DNA of 40,954 nucleotides from Acidobacteriaceae bacterium (GTDB lineage Bacteria; Acidobacteriota; Terriglobia; Acidiferrales; UBA7541): NCBI GenBank assembly GCA_030838075.1, contig JAUTXJ010000417.1, positions 1 to 40,954 of the forward strand, read 5' to 3'. Shown piece by piece: positions 7,808 to 16,620 of this stretch (position 1 is its first letter; each line of letters starts with the position of its first letter). The notes under the pieces were generated by a model. It saw only the letters and a program-made list of their open reading frames with translations, ran no database searches and was not told where the DNA came from. The position numbers and the translations under genes were made by a program.

Positions 7808-8840
7808 TGCGGCCACAGTTGAGTCGCATGATTCGAGCGGTGCCAGGAGGAATCCCATCGCGCTGCTAACCGCTAAGGAGATCTTCGATCTAGTCCGCGA
7901 CGATCTTGTTCTCGTGGAAGACGAACTTTCACGCCAAAGTGCTACCGCATTCGAACCCGTTTCGGAAATAACCAGCTATCTTCTGGGTGGCGGCGGTAAA
8001 CGCCTGCGCCCCGCGCTTCTCATACTTTGCAATCGTTATGCTGGCGCACACAGCCCTGGTGCGATTCGACTGGCCGCAGTCGTGGAGCTTCTCCATAGCG
8101 CCACCCTGATTCACGATGATGTAATCGACAGCGCAAACACCCGCCGCGGACGCCCTTCCGCGAATTCCAGATGGGGTAATCACCGCAGCGTTTTGGCTGG
8201 CGACTGGCTTTACATGCAGTCCTTCCAGATGGCGCTGGAAGAGCGAAACTTCCGCATCCTCGATGTGCTGATCGATCTCACGCAAAAAATGGTGGAAGGC
8301 GAGCTCATTCAGCTTGAAAAGATCGGCCGCATCGATGTCACGGAAGACGACGCCGTACGCCTTGCCACCTATAAAACCGCGTGCCTCTTCAGCGGATGTG
8401 CCCGGCTCGGCGCTGTCCTCGCGGGACTCGAAGGAGAAGAAGAAGAGGCCCTCGCGGATTACGGCCGCTACGCCGGTCTAGCCTTTCAACTGGTCGATGA
8501 TCTGCTGGATTTTACGGCCTCTGCAAAGCAACTTGGAAAGCCCGTGCTTAGCGATTTGAAAGAAGGCAAGGTCACGCTGCCGCTCATCTACGCGATGGAA
8601 AATGGGCACCGTGACGCTCGTGACCTCGTCATCCAGGTCCTCGAAGAAAAGGAATTTAATTCCGTGCGTCCAGAAACGCTGGTCGCGCTCGTTCAAGACT
8701 CCGGAGCGCTCAGGCGTGCTCGCGAGCTTGCTCATGACTACGCCCGTCGTGCGAAAGCTTGTCTCAACGGACACGCCAACAGTGAGTACGGTCGCGCCTT
8801 AATGACCCTTCCGGACTTCATTCTCTCTCGCGAGAATTAA
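7770..8840 (+). CDS. Polyprenyl diphosphate synthase (IspB/HepT type)
   Basis: Trans-isoprenyl diphosphate synthase that extends farnesyl diphosphate with IPP to make the side chain of menaquinone or a related lipid. The first Asp-rich motif is LIHDDVID, with the following RRGRPSAN; the second is LVDDLLDF; GGGGKRLRP is the IPP-binding segment. Small residues before the first Asp-rich motif (HSATLIHDD) suggest a long-chain product, but the length cannot be fixed. The start is uncertain. The only canonical in-frame start I find upstream of the conserved part is TTG at 7770 (AGGAG 11 nt upstream, overlapping tatD by 38 nt). A perfect AGGAGG at 7845-7850 points instead at an in-frame ATC at 7857 or CTG at 7863, where homology begins. 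HDAC follows 20 nt downstream. Confidence 0.93.
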   Translation: MSGRQILRPLYLNAATVESHDSSGARRNPIALLTAKEIFDLVRDDLVLVEDELSRQSATAFEPVSEITSYLLGGGGKRLRPALLILCNRYAGAHSPGAIRLAAVVELLHSATLIHDDVIDSANTRRGRPSANSRWGNHRSVLAGDWLYMQSFQMALEERNFRILDVLIDLTQKMVEGELIQLEKIGRIDVTEDDAVRLATYKTACLFSGCARLGAVLAGLEGEEEEALADYGRYAGLAFQLVDDLLDFTASAKQLGKPVLSDLKEGKVTLPLIYAMENGHRDARDLVIQVLEEKEFNSVRPETLVALVQDSGALRRARELAHDYARRAKACLNGHANSEYGRALMTLPDFILSREN

Positions 8841-8860
8841 CTGCACCGCCGCGGATCGCT

Positions 8861-9811
8861 ATGCTTCCTTTCAAAGTCGTCTATCACCCGCGCTACGATC
8901 TGAATCTAGGAGCCCATGTTTTTCCCTCGCAAAAATTTCGGCTGATCGCCGAAGAACTCATTAACTCAGGAATCGCGGTCCCAGACGATTTCCTTACGCC
9001 TCAACCTGCCTCCGACAAAGATCTCCTGCGGGTCCACACCCCTTCATGGGTAAGCAAGTTGAAAACCGGCACATTGACCGCCAGTGAAATCATGAAACTC
9101 GAAGTCCCTTACTCGCCTGAGTTAGCGGAAGCGGTATGGCTAGCCGCAGGCGGAACAATTCTCGCGGCCCAGGCCGCGTTGCGAGACGGTTTTGGTTCGA
9201 ACTTAAGCGGTGGCTTTCACCACGCGTACGCCAATCACGGCGAAGGTTTTTGCGCGATTCATGATGTCGCGGTCGCGGTTCGCCGCCTGCAGAGTGATGG
9301 CGACATCAAGAAAGCTATGATCGTCGACACCGACGTTCACCACGGAAACGGCACCGCAGCCATTTTTGCCGATGATTCTTCGGTCTTCACCATATCCATT
9401 CACCAGGTAAATAATTATCCCGCGCACAAGCCTCCTTCCAGTGTAGATGTCAATATGCGAGATGGTGCTGGCGACGACGAATACCTTGCCGCGCTAATCC
9501 CGACAGTGGAACGCTGTCTCGACAGATTTAAACCGGATATGGTTTTTTACGTCGGCGGCGCAGATCCGTATCGCGAAGATCAGTTGGGAGGCTTGTTACT
9601 CACCAAAGCAGGTTTGAAACGCCGCGATCGCGAAATATTTGAAGCTGCAAGATCGCGATCGATCCCCGTTACGACGGCTCTAGCTGGCGGCTACGCGCGG
9701 CGCGTGGAAGATACCGTCGCGATTCACGTCAATACCATCATCGCGGCGCGCGAAGTGGCTGAGAAATATCCTCAATCTAGGGAGCAGAAGTCACAGGGGG
9801 CAGGCTCGTAG
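8861..9811 (+). CDS. Histone deacetylase-family amidohydrolase
   Basis: Zinc-dependent deacetylase of the arginase/HDAC superfamily (class I/AcuC-like). Catalytic histidines are His120-His121 (Gly-Gly-Phe-His-His). Zinc ligands are predicted at Asp158 and His160 in DTDVHHGNGT and Asp235 in GGADPYRED. The transition-state tyrosine is Tyr278 in LAGGYARR, so the active site appears complete. Bacterial members remove acyl groups from protein lysines, acetoin-metabolism proteins or polyamines; the substrate here is unknown. It starts at ATG 8861, 20 nt after the polyprenyl synthase, without an evident Shine-Dalgarno, and probably belongs to the same transcript. Its last 35 nt overlap the 3' end of the convergent TPR-thioredoxin gene. 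Confidence 0.93.
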   Translation: MLPFKVVYHPRYDLNLGAHVFPSQKFRLIAEELINSGIAVPDDFLTPQPASDKDLLRVHTPSWVSKLKTGTLTASEIMKLEVPYSPELAEAVWLAAGGTILAAQAALRDGFGSNLSGGFHHAYANHGEGFCAIHDVAVAVRRLQSDGDIKKAMIVDTDVHHGNGTAAIFADDSSVFTISIHQVNNYPAHKPPSSVDVNMRDGAGDDEYLAALIPTVERCLDRFKPDMVFYVGGADPYREDQLGGLLLTKAGLKRRDREIFEAARSRSIPVTTALAGGYARRVEDTVAIHVNTIIAAREVAEKYPQSREQKSQGAGS

Positions 9812-11153
9812 CTGCAGTTTCCAGGGCGCGCCTGGCTGCTGCGGTCAGGTCGCGTTCGAATGTTTCCTCTCCGAATCCTTCCGCGCGATAAACAACTTTG
9901 CCTCTGCGGTCGATGATGACGACGGTTGGGAGATCGTTGACCGCCAACAGGTGATCCAATCCGTCCGCAAAAACCACCGGGACACGCGGTTTTATCTCCT
10001 CCAGGTACGGCCCGACTTGGCTTTCGTCATCGTCACAATCAGCTTCGATAAAAGAAATCTGTTCATTTCCTTTGAACTGTGCTGCGACCCGCTCAAATTG
10101 CGGTTCGAGAGCTCTACATGGGCCGCACCACGTAGCCCAGAAACTCACTACCAGCACCTCACCTTTTTTGCCCGCTAACGGATAAGGAGCGCCGTCGGGA
10201 GCTTTCCGTAGTGTAAATTCTGAAACTTCTCGCGCCCCGGAGTTTTTCTTGGTTTTAGCAGTGCTGGCCGCTTGCGACACCTGGTCATATGCCCGCAACA
10301 AGTAATCGCCCAGCCCCTCATCGGAACCATGCGCCAGCCGCCATACATTTCCAATCTTTTGGCGAATTTCCTTACGGGTCACGCCCGAGGTGGCGCTGTC
10401 GGCCAGAGCAAATGCTCGTGCATATTGTTCAATCGCCGCGTTGAAATCCTTATTCATCTCCGCTACTTCGCCCAGTTTTTCGGCTGCTCCGGGTGTCGGC
10501 AGTGCCGCGTAACTAGATTTAAAATCCTTTTGCGCTGCAGCACTATCCTTTAGCTTGAGATATAGCTCCCCACGCAATTGCAAAACCGAAGCGCGGTCAC
10601 GCGCCCTCGCCATCCGCCATTCGTCAGGTGACATTTTCGGCGATTTCTCATCCAGGCTGGTTCGTTCCACAAATCCCAGCACCCGTCCGGCGTAACTAAC
10701 GGCACGGCGCAACCCCGCTTCGTCCCCGCTGCGCTGAAGTAGTTGAATTGCGACCAGCGTGATCGACATGTCATCGGGCGCGAGCGCGACGACACGCTCC
10801 GCATAATCTGCTGCCCGTGCCGTGTCCCGAAGTTGTAGGTTGGCTTCCACCAGCGCGCGATAAATCTGCGGCCGTTGTGGTGAATCCGGATATTTCACGA
10901 GGTACGCTTCCAGGTTTCGCACCAGTGCAGCCCGGTCGTTCCCAGCACTCGCAATCGCTTGTTGCAGTTCTTCAGCCGCAGTCGGCGCCTTTACCGCTGG
11001 GACGTTTTTCTCAGGAGCCGGTTTCTGTACTTGTGCGTGGGCAGTAGAACTCGGCTTATTCTCGTTTTGTGCGCATATCAAAGCGGCATTGCTAAAAGTG
11101 AGCAAAGTTATTGCCAATATTATGGCGGAGAGCAAACCGGGCCTTGCACGCAT
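9777..11153 (-). CDS. Exported TPR and thioredoxin-domain protein (TlpA-like)
   Basis: A 458-residue exported protein. Residues 1-28 form a signal peptide with a hydrophobic core, ending near Ile-Cys-Ala-Gln. A Pro/Lys-rich linker follows, then about 200 residues of alpha-helical TPR-like repeats (about 60-290). The C-terminal thioredoxin fold begins near 310 and carries the WATWCGPC active site with cysteines at 343 and 346. The pattern resembles TlpA/ResA periplasmic reductases, which keep cytochrome or other exported cysteines reduced; the TPR part probably supplies partner binding. Cys27 precedes Ala-Gln, so a lipoprotein is possible but the lipobox is poor. It is downstream of the DUF4097 gene by 94 nt. 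Its 3' end overlaps the convergent HDAC gene by 35 nt. Confidence 0.88.
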   Translation of the reverse strand: MRARPGLLSAIILAITLLTFSNAALICAQNENKPSSTAHAQVQKPAPEKNVPAVKAPTAAEELQQAIASAGNDRAALVRNLEAYLVKYPDSPQRPQIYRALVEANLQLRDTARAADYAERVVALAPDDMSITLVAIQLLQRSGDEAGLRRAVSYAGRVLGFVERTSLDEKSPKMSPDEWRMARARDRASVLQLRGELYLKLKDSAAAQKDFKSSYAALPTPGAAEKLGEVAEMNKDFNAAIEQYARAFALADSATSGVTRKEIRQKIGNVWRLAHGSDEGLGDYLLRAYDQVSQAASTAKTKKNSGAREVSEFTLRKAPDGAPYPLAGKKGEVLVVSFWATWCGPCRALEPQFERVAAQFKGNEQISFIEADCDDDESQVGPYLEEIKPRVPVVFADGLDHLLAVNDLPTVVIIDRRGKVVYRAEGFGEETFERDLTAAARRALETAATSLPPVTSAP

Positions 11154-11247
11154 TTCTCAATTCTAAGCCATTGCTAGCTCTGCTGCAGATTTCTGTGGAG
11201 TTAAACTTGTCGGAAGGAGGATCAAAGAATCGAATCTGCGAGAGCGT

Positions 11248-12231
11248 CTAGTTGCCACCACTAACGTGAATTTCTCCTGAAACAGTGTGCACTTCAATTC
11301 GGCCACCAGCGTTCCCCACGTGAGCGCGCAACGAATGCTTCCCCTGTTCCTCGATTACGATGGGAATATCAGCTTTGATTTCTCCCGAAATGGCGTCCGC
11401 GGCGAATCGAAAATTCGAAGTGGACGGCACATATACGTTGACGCTTCCAGACACCGTTTTAAGATCCCAATACCCGTGCTCACCGGGATCACCGCGGATG
11501 ATTATTTCGCCTGACACATCATGGGCCTTGGCGTCGAACTTGGCGCCCTCGATATCAATTGAGCCGCTGGCGTCGTCAGCCTCCACGCGCCCGCCAGGAT
11601 TCACCACCTTCACGGCGCCGCTAAGGGTATGTGCCCGTACATCACCCTTCGCATTAGTGATAGTCACTTCTCCGGAAGCGCTCGAAGCTCGCACATCCCC
11701 GCCTACATCATTGGCGTCTAGTGAGCCGCTCATCGACGTGAGTTGCGCGTCCCGCTCAATTTGCTCCACGCGTATTGAGCCCGAAGCTCCCTGAGCAATT
11801 ACCGGTCCACGCACATTTCGTAACCTCAGTGCGCCGGACACCACGCTCAAATTCAATTCGGTGTCGTGCGGCACTTCGATCTTGTACGCGATCGTCAAAT
11901 TACGCATGTTCGAGAAATGTTTCCCAACTCGAATGGTGTCGCCTCTCTGCTCAATTCCCGGATTAGCCAGCGTTTCATTCAACCGCTCCTGAGGCTTATC
12001 AAAACCCATCCCATTCGCGCGCACATCACCATGCACGTGAACTTGCCCATCGGCGCTTCCAGTAACCTCCACATCGCCCGAAGGATTGCTAAGTTCCAAT
12101 CGCGTGTGTCCGGAAACATTAAAACTCTTATCGAAGGAGCCGCTAACACCCGCGCCTGCGTAGCAACCAGCCAGCGCGAAAGACGCCGCCGCCAAGAAAG
12201 CATGAAACGCATTCTTGTTTGCACTTGTCAC
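11248..12231 (-). CDS. DUF4097-type beta-repeat lipoprotein
   Basis: A 327-residue exported protein. A signal peptide ends in a lipobox FALAGC with Cys23 as the likely lipidation site. The rest is built of repeating short beta strands with the recurring pattern SG-x-(L/I/V)-x-(V/A)-x-x-(V/A)-x-G-x-(V/I), for example VSGEIIIRG, VSGSVNVYV and VSGEIHVSG, typical of the DUF4097/DUF4098 'adhesin-like' family, which is predicted to fold as a beta solenoid. Proteins of this type are very common in Acidobacteriota and often sit near anti-sigma factors; none is here. No enzyme motif is seen. The start is GTG at 12231 with AAGGAG 4 nt upstream. larE ends 74 nt upstream. Confidence 0.85.
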   Translation of the reverse strand: MTSANKNAFHAFLAAASFALAGCYAGAGVSGSFDKSFNVSGHTRLELSNPSGDVEVTGSADGQVHVHGDVRANGMGFDKPQERLNETLANPGIEQRGDTIRVGKHFSNMRNLTIAYKIEVPHDTELNLSVVSGALRLRNVRGPVIAQGASGSIRVEQIERDAQLTSMSGSLDANDVGGDVRASSASGEVTITNAKGDVRAHTLSGAVKVVNPGGRVEADDASGSIDIEGAKFDAKAHDVSGEIIIRGDPGEHGYWDLKTVSGSVNVYVPSTSNFRFAADAISGEIKADIPIVIEEQGKHSLRAHVGNAGGRIEVHTVSGEIHVSGGN

Positions 12232-12305
12232 GGGTCTCCTTGAAAAGGAAAGCCTGCCCTGATGCTTAATACTTGTACCTATTATGGATACGTAGGAAAA
12301 GAGAA

Positions 12306-13196
12306 TTATGTTCCGCGCTGTACTTTGACGGGGGCCTGGTTAGCCTTGGTAAGACTCTCATTCAGAGACCCTTGGCGGTAGCCCTCGAGGTCCAATGCCA
12401 CATAAGTGAAACCGGCCTTTTTTAACGTCTGAGCCATTTTTGCCGCCATATTTTCAGAAAACGCCAGTGGCATTTCCTCCGGACTGATTTCAATGCGCGC
12501 CAGTTTGTCATGCAAACGCACGCGGAACTGCCGAAATCCCAGCTCCCGCAAAGCGGATTCCCCGCGCTCCACCAGTGCAAGCCGTTCAGGCGTGACTTCC
12601 GTTCCGTACGGCAAACGCGAAGACAGGCAAGCCGACGCTGGACGGTCCCAAGTGGGCAGTCCGGCACGCTCAGATAGCATTCGAATCTCAGCCTTCGTCA
12701 GACGCACATCCAGCAGCGGAGCTAGTACCCTGTGCTCGGTCGCCGCTCGATGACCCGGCCGAAAATCCACTGTGTCGTCGGCATTCACGCCATAGCAAAC
12801 CGCCTCGAACTTTCGCTCAACGGCCAGTTTATCCAACACCTCAAATAGTTCGTCTTTGCAGTAATAACAGCGATCCGCCGCGTTCGCGCGGTAAGCGGGA
12901 TTATCCAGCTCGTGCGTTTCCACGAATTCATGATGCACACCCAATTTAGAAACAAAATCTTCGACCATGGCGCGGTCGTAGGCGGAAAAACTCGGTGAAA
13001 GTGCCGTGACAGACAGCGCTCTTTCGCCCAACGCCTTTTGCGCTGCCCACGCCAGATAAGCGGAGTCCGCCCCACCTGAAAGCGCCACAATGATCGAGCC
13101 ACAATCCGCCAGACGAGCGAGCAGTTGCTGCTCTTTTTGCTCTGCCGTGAGCGAGCTTTGCTCCCTCTCGCGAATTCGAACTAATGAATTTCCCAT
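12306..13196 (-). CDS. larE: Pyridinium-3,5-biscarboxylate mononucleotide sulfurtransferase LarE
   Basis: LarE adds sulfur to the carboxylated pyridinium mononucleotide on the way to the nickel-pincer cofactor. It is an ATP pyrophosphatase with the PP-loop SGGADS at residues 40-45. Other family segments are NADDTVDFRPGHRA and the SACLSSRLPYGTEVT block. Cysteines are at 110, 113 (CYYC) and 190. In the single-turnover L. plantarum enzyme only the last is present and is sacrificed; the three-Cys pattern corresponds to the type reported to hold a [4Fe-4S] cluster. I start at ATG 13196 (Met-Gly-Asn-Ser) because the longer frame to 13349 runs into the end of the POTRA gene and lacks homology. No clear Shine-Dalgarno is seen. 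Confidence 0.93.
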   Translation of the reverse strand: MGNSLVRIREREQSSLTAEQKEQQLLARLADCGSIIVALSGGADSAYLAWAAQKALGERALSVTALSPSFSAYDRAMVEDFVSKLGVHHEFVETHELDNPAYRANAADRCYYCKDELFEVLDKLAVERKFEAVCYGVNADDTVDFRPGHRAATEHRVLAPLLDVRLTKAEIRMLSERAGLPTWDRPASACLSSRLPYGTEVTPERLALVERGESALRELGFRQFRVRLHDKLARIEISPEEMPLAFSENMAAKMAQTLKKAGFTYVALDLEGYRQGSLNESLTKANQAPVKVQRGT

Positions 13197-13254
13197 ACAG
13201 TTCGAGTATATCCCCACCGACAATCTAAACAACTCCGGTGAGCACTGTACTCCT

Positions 13255-14577
13255 TCATTTGAAATCGAGCAGCACATCCACCATTCCAGTCTCGGCGTCC
13301 GTCTGTAGCCAATGTCCGACCGACTCGTAATGCACCGGCAGATCGACAAAAACCTGTTCCTTATGGACCTGCAGTTTCAGAAGAATGTCCTCGTACTTGG
13401 TTTTGTCGAAAATATCTCCGCTTAAAATTGGCCATGCAGCACGCAGACGCTTCTCGGCGGTGGGCGACACTCCGGTCAAACCCAACTTTCCAAATTTATA
13501 CGGCCGCCCCTCAGTAATATTGATTCGGTACGAAACGGTGTGCGCCTGATCGTCAAATTCCGCAACCGGTTCGACCTTAGCATCCAGGTAACCGCGATGC
13601 CCGTATTCTTCCTGCACGCGCGTCCACGCTGCCTCAATCGCCATCCCATTAGCCACATCACCGTCTTTCATGCCGATCAGCGCGCTCATTGTGAAGCCTG
13701 AAAGCACCGTATTTCCGCTCCATTGCGCGCCTTTCCAGCGGTAAACAGGGCCCGGCGTGATGGGTACGAACACCGGAATTTGGTCAGGCAGTTTTTGATT
13801 CGGATTACCGCTCAACCGAATTTCAGGCGGGCCAAGCTTCGCGCGCAAAAAACCTTTTTGCAGGTAAAGCGGCTTCACCTGTTCCGCCAAAAATAAATCT
13901 ATAACCATCCGCGAATATGTTTTGCCCTGTACTTCGCCGAGATGCTGGTGCAGCTCTTTGGAACTCGCCAGTGCAGGATCGCCAAATTCTATTTTCGCGA
14001 TTTGCAGCACCACATCCGCGATTCGAAACTCCTGCACCGTACCTTCCCCGAGCGGATTGCTGATGACCTGATATTCCACCTTCGTATTCATGCCTCGGGA
14101 TGCGATTAAATCGGTCACGATGGAGGCCACTTTGTCATCGGTGGCACCACCTTCCGGCACGGTGCCGTCGTAGAAAGGCAGAACTTTGCGGATGGCGTCA
14201 GCCAACTCCCCATCCGTAAACCACGGGATATTGTCGAAGTACGCCGGAATTCTGGGCGCCTCTACCAGCTTGAATGTCAGATACAGGCCGTCGTCTTTGG
14301 ACTGGAAAGCGTAATTCACATTAGAAAACAGACCGGTTTGTACCAGTCGATCCGCCGCTGCTTGTAAGTCCTGCTTTCCGACAGCGCTCCCGACGTTCAG
14401 GCCAGCCAGTGCAATGACTTGATCCGGGCTCAAGTGCTTAACGCCGTCAGCGTGGATCGTTTTCAGCGTCGCGGTAGGGCTGTCGGTAGTTTGCGCGACG
14501 ATCGGCATAACCGAGTCGGGGATGAGAAGGGAACTAAGGCAAAGAAAAATAACGGACCACACGGATCGTCGACCCAT
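13255..14577 (-). CDS. Exported POTRA-repeat protein without beta-barrel
   Basis: A 440-residue protein with a signal peptide (about 1-29, cleavage near Val-Ala-Gln). Repeated POTRA-like units follow: the first covers about 35-110 (Ile-His-Ala-Asp-Gly-Val-Lys-His-Leu-Ser then Leu-Val-Gln-Thr-Gly-Leu-Phe), the later ones are visible around Gly-Phe-Leu-Arg-Ala-Lys and Gly-Tyr-Leu-Asp-Ala-Lys. POTRA domains occur in BamA/TamA/FtsQ-like proteins and bind unfolded outer-membrane proteins or lipids. The protein ends with the last unit, with no Omp85 barrel, so it is either a periplasmic accessory or an unrelated use of the fold. No Shine-Dalgarno precedes the ATG; a TAGAAT hexamer lies 6 nt upstream. 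It follows glmS by 48 nt. Confidence 0.8.
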   Translation of the reverse strand: MGRRSVWSVIFLCLSSLLIPDSVMPIVAQTTDSPTATLKTIHADGVKHLSPDQVIALAGLNVGSAVGKQDLQAAADRLVQTGLFSNVNYAFQSKDDGLYLTFKLVEAPRIPAYFDNIPWFTDGELADAIRKVLPFYDGTVPEGGATDDKVASIVTDLIASRGMNTKVEYQVISNPLGEGTVQEFRIADVVLQIAKIEFGDPALASSKELHQHLGEVQGKTYSRMVIDLFLAEQVKPLYLQKGFLRAKLGPPEIRLSGNPNQKLPDQIPVFVPITPGPVYRWKGAQWSGNTVLSGFTMSALIGMKDGDVANGMAIEAAWTRVQEEYGHRGYLDAKVEPVAEFDDQAHTVSYRINITEGRPYKFGKLGLTGVSPTAEKRLRAAWPILSGDIFDKTKYEDILLKLQVHKEQVFVDLPVHYESVGHWLQTDAETGMVDVLLDFK

Positions 14578-14583
14578 GCTTTT

Positions 14584-14589
14584 ATTCTA
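14584..14589 (-). promoter_or_regulatory. Possible -10 box for a leaderless POTRA-protein mRNA
   Basis: On the minus strand TAGAAT (5 of 6 to TATAAT) ends exactly 6 nt before the ATG of the POTRA gene, so transcription would start at or next to the ATG. There is no Shine-Dalgarno in this stretch. No good -35 is visible at 16-18 nt spacing, so confidence is low. Confidence 0.35.
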
Positions 14590-14625
14590 ACGGAAAAGCC
14601 GGGGAGTGTTTTGCGAGCAGAACGT

Positions 14626-16491
14626 CTACTCGACGGTCACGGATTTCGCAAGATTTCTAGGCTGATCCACGTCGCACCCTCGCCGTACTGCGATGTGGTA
14701 AGCCAGCAATTGTAGCGGGATGATTTCCAGCAACGGCGAAAGCAGTTCTGGCGCAGGTGGCAACTCAATAATGTGATCGGAAGCCGCGCGCGCCAGGCGA
14801 TCATTCTCCGTCGCAATTGTAATCACGATGCCGTCTCGCGCTTTCACTTCCTGGATGTTGGACACGCTCTTTTCATAACGCGTCATGGAGTCAGGGTCGC
14901 TCTCATCGCGAGTCGCCAGCACCACCACCGGTAGATTCTCATCAATCAATGCATTAGGCCCATGCTTCATTTCCCCGGCCGGGTAGCCTTCCGCGTGAAT
15001 ATATGAAATTTCCTTAAGCTTCAATGCGCCTTCCAATGCGATGGGGTAATGAATCCCGCGTCCCAGATAGAGAAAGTCACTATACCGAAATAGCTGCCGC
15101 GCGAGATTTTCGTAAACTCCTTTTTCGTCTGTCTGCAGTACGCGTTCCATTTTGTGCGGAATGCGAGTGATCTCTTGCATCAATTTTATGGCGCAATCGG
15201 AACTGACTTTCCCGCGGACTTGGCCAAGGTAACCAGCCAGCAGAAATAGCGCTGTGAGTTGCGCCGTAAACGCTTTCGTGGAAGCCACCCCGATCTCTGG
15301 GCCTGCGTGAGTAGGAATGGTTCCTGCCGCTTCTCGCGTAATCATTGATCCCATGACGTTACAGATGGCGACCGTGGGCGAACCTTTGAGTTTGGCCTCG
15401 CGTTGAGCAGCGAGAGTGTCAGCCGTTTCTCCGGATTGGCTGATGCATACCGTCAGTGTTTTGGAGTCGAGGATCGGGTCGCGATAACGAAACTCGCTGC
15501 CGTAATCGACTTCGACGGGAATGCGCGCCAGTCGCTCGATCATGAATTTGGCGGCCAGACCAGCGTGCCAACTCGTTCCACAAGCCACCACGCGCACATT
15601 CTCGAAGGTGCGGAATTGCTGCTCGGAAATTCTCATTTCGTCCAGGAAGATTTTGCCAGTGTCTTGCGAAATTCGGCCGAGCAGAGTGTCGCGCACCGCC
15701 CGTGGCTGCTCAAAAATTTCTTTTTGCATGAAATGCTTGTAGCCGCCCTTTTCCACCATGATGGGGTCCCAAGCAACGTGCTGTGTGGGCCGTTCTACGG
15801 TGCGGCCATCGTGATCCATTACTTTTACACCGTCGCGCGTAAGCACCGCGATGTCGCCATCGGCCAGAAAGAACATGTCCCGGGTGTGTTCCAGCAGCGC
15901 GGGAATATCGCTGGCGACAAAATATTCTCCGTTGCCGATACCAATCACGGAAGGCGGTCCTAGCCGTGCCGCCACGATTTTCATCGGCTCCTTGGCGGAT
16001 AAAAACACTAGAGCGTAAATGCCGCGTAGTTCCTTCAGCGACTTCCGCACAGCTTCTTCAAGCGGCGTGTTATTGGCGGAATGTTTCTCGACCAGATGGG
16101 CCACGATTTCGGTGTCAGTCTCGGTTACGAATTTGTGCCCTTCGCGCTGAAGTTGCTCCTTTAATTCCAGGTAATTCTCAATTATTCCGTTATGCACTAC
16201 CACAATCTGTCCGCTACAGTCACGATGTGGGTGAGCATTTTCTTCCGTAGGCCGCCCGTGCGTTGCCCAACGCGTGTGCCCGATACCGTAAGTACCTTCG
16301 ATCGGCGATTTGGCGATAACTTCTTCCAGGTTGCGGAGCTTGCCTGCGGCTCGGCGGATTTCCAGCTTGCCGTCCTTGGTGACCACCGCGATCCCCGCAG
16401 AGTCATAACCCCGATACTCGAGTTTCCGCAGGCCCTCGATGATGACCGGAACAACCCTCTTAGGCCCTATATAACCGACAATGCCGCACAT
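14626..16491 (-). CDS. glmS: Glutamine-fructose-6-phosphate aminotransferase (isomerising)
   Basis: GlmS makes glucosamine-6-phosphate from fructose-6-phosphate and glutamine, the entry to UDP-GlcNAc for peptidoglycan and lipid A. The N-terminal class II glutaminase starts MCGIVGYIG with the nucleophile Cys2 after Met removal. The glutaminase block shows RGYDSAGIA and TRWATHGRP. Two SIS sugar-isomerase domains follow ([18 protein letters not shown] and [19 protein letters not shown]). The C-terminus ends with the usual LAKSVTVE. The 621-residue length is slightly above the usual ~610. AGGAG sits 8 nt before ATG and a good promoter lies just upstream. I see no glmS ribozyme in the 129 nt before the gene. 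The product feeds the lipid A genes later in the window. Confidence 0.98.
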   Translation of the reverse strand: MCGIVGYIGPKRVVPVIIEGLRKLEYRGYDSAGIAVVTKDGKLEIRRAAGKLRNLEEVIAKSPIEGTYGIGHTRWATHGRPTEENAHPHRDCSGQIVVVHNGIIENYLELKEQLQREGHKFVTETDTEIVAHLVEKHSANNTPLEEAVRKSLKELRGIYALVFLSAKEPMKIVAARLGPPSVIGIGNGEYFVASDIPALLEHTRDMFFLADGDIAVLTRDGVKVMDHDGRTVERPTQHVAWDPIMVEKGGYKHFMQKEIFEQPRAVRDTLLGRISQDTGKIFLDEMRISEQQFRTFENVRVVACGTSWHAGLAAKFMIERLARIPVEVDYGSEFRYRDPILDSKTLTVCISQSGETADTLAAQREAKLKGSPTVAICNVMGSMITREAAGTIPTHAGPEIGVASTKAFTAQLTALFLLAGYLGQVRGKVSSDCAIKLMQEITRIPHKMERVLQTDEKGVYENLARQLFRYSDFLYLGRGIHYPIALEGALKLKEISYIHAEGYPAGEMKHGPNALIDENLPVVVLATRDESDPDSMTRYEKSVSNIQEVKARDGIVITIATENDRLARAASDHIIELPPAPELLSPLLEIIPLQLLAYHIAVRRGCDVDQPRNLAKSVTVE

Positions 16492-16505
16492 GAAAGAGGC
16501 TCCTA

Positions 16506-16533
16506 TTTATAATTCAAGGTTAACATGCGGCAA
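16506..16533 (-). promoter_or_regulatory. Sigma70-type promoter for glmS
   Basis: On the minus strand TTGCCG (4 of 6) at 16528-16533 is followed after 16 nt by TATAAA (5 of 6) at 16506-16511. The predicted start site lies at the AGGAG ribosome site or just before it, so the leader would be very short (about 10 nt). Confidence 0.45.
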
Positions 16534-16620
16534 AAGTGCCACACAAAATCCGGCAAAACATGTCGCGAATGAGGTTATGCGCGTTGAAGCAACGTTCCCA
16601 GGGCTGTCGGGCAGCCTTAG

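Noticed and set aside
13197-13349. N-terminal extension of LarE by 51 residues
   Set aside because: It overlaps the end of the POTRA gene, and LarE family similarity begins after Met-Gly-Asn-Ser at 13196.
16492-16620. glmS ribozyme upstream of glmS
   Set aside because: The 129-nt gap is short and holds a sigma70 promoter right at the gene; none of the conserved ribozyme core was recognised.
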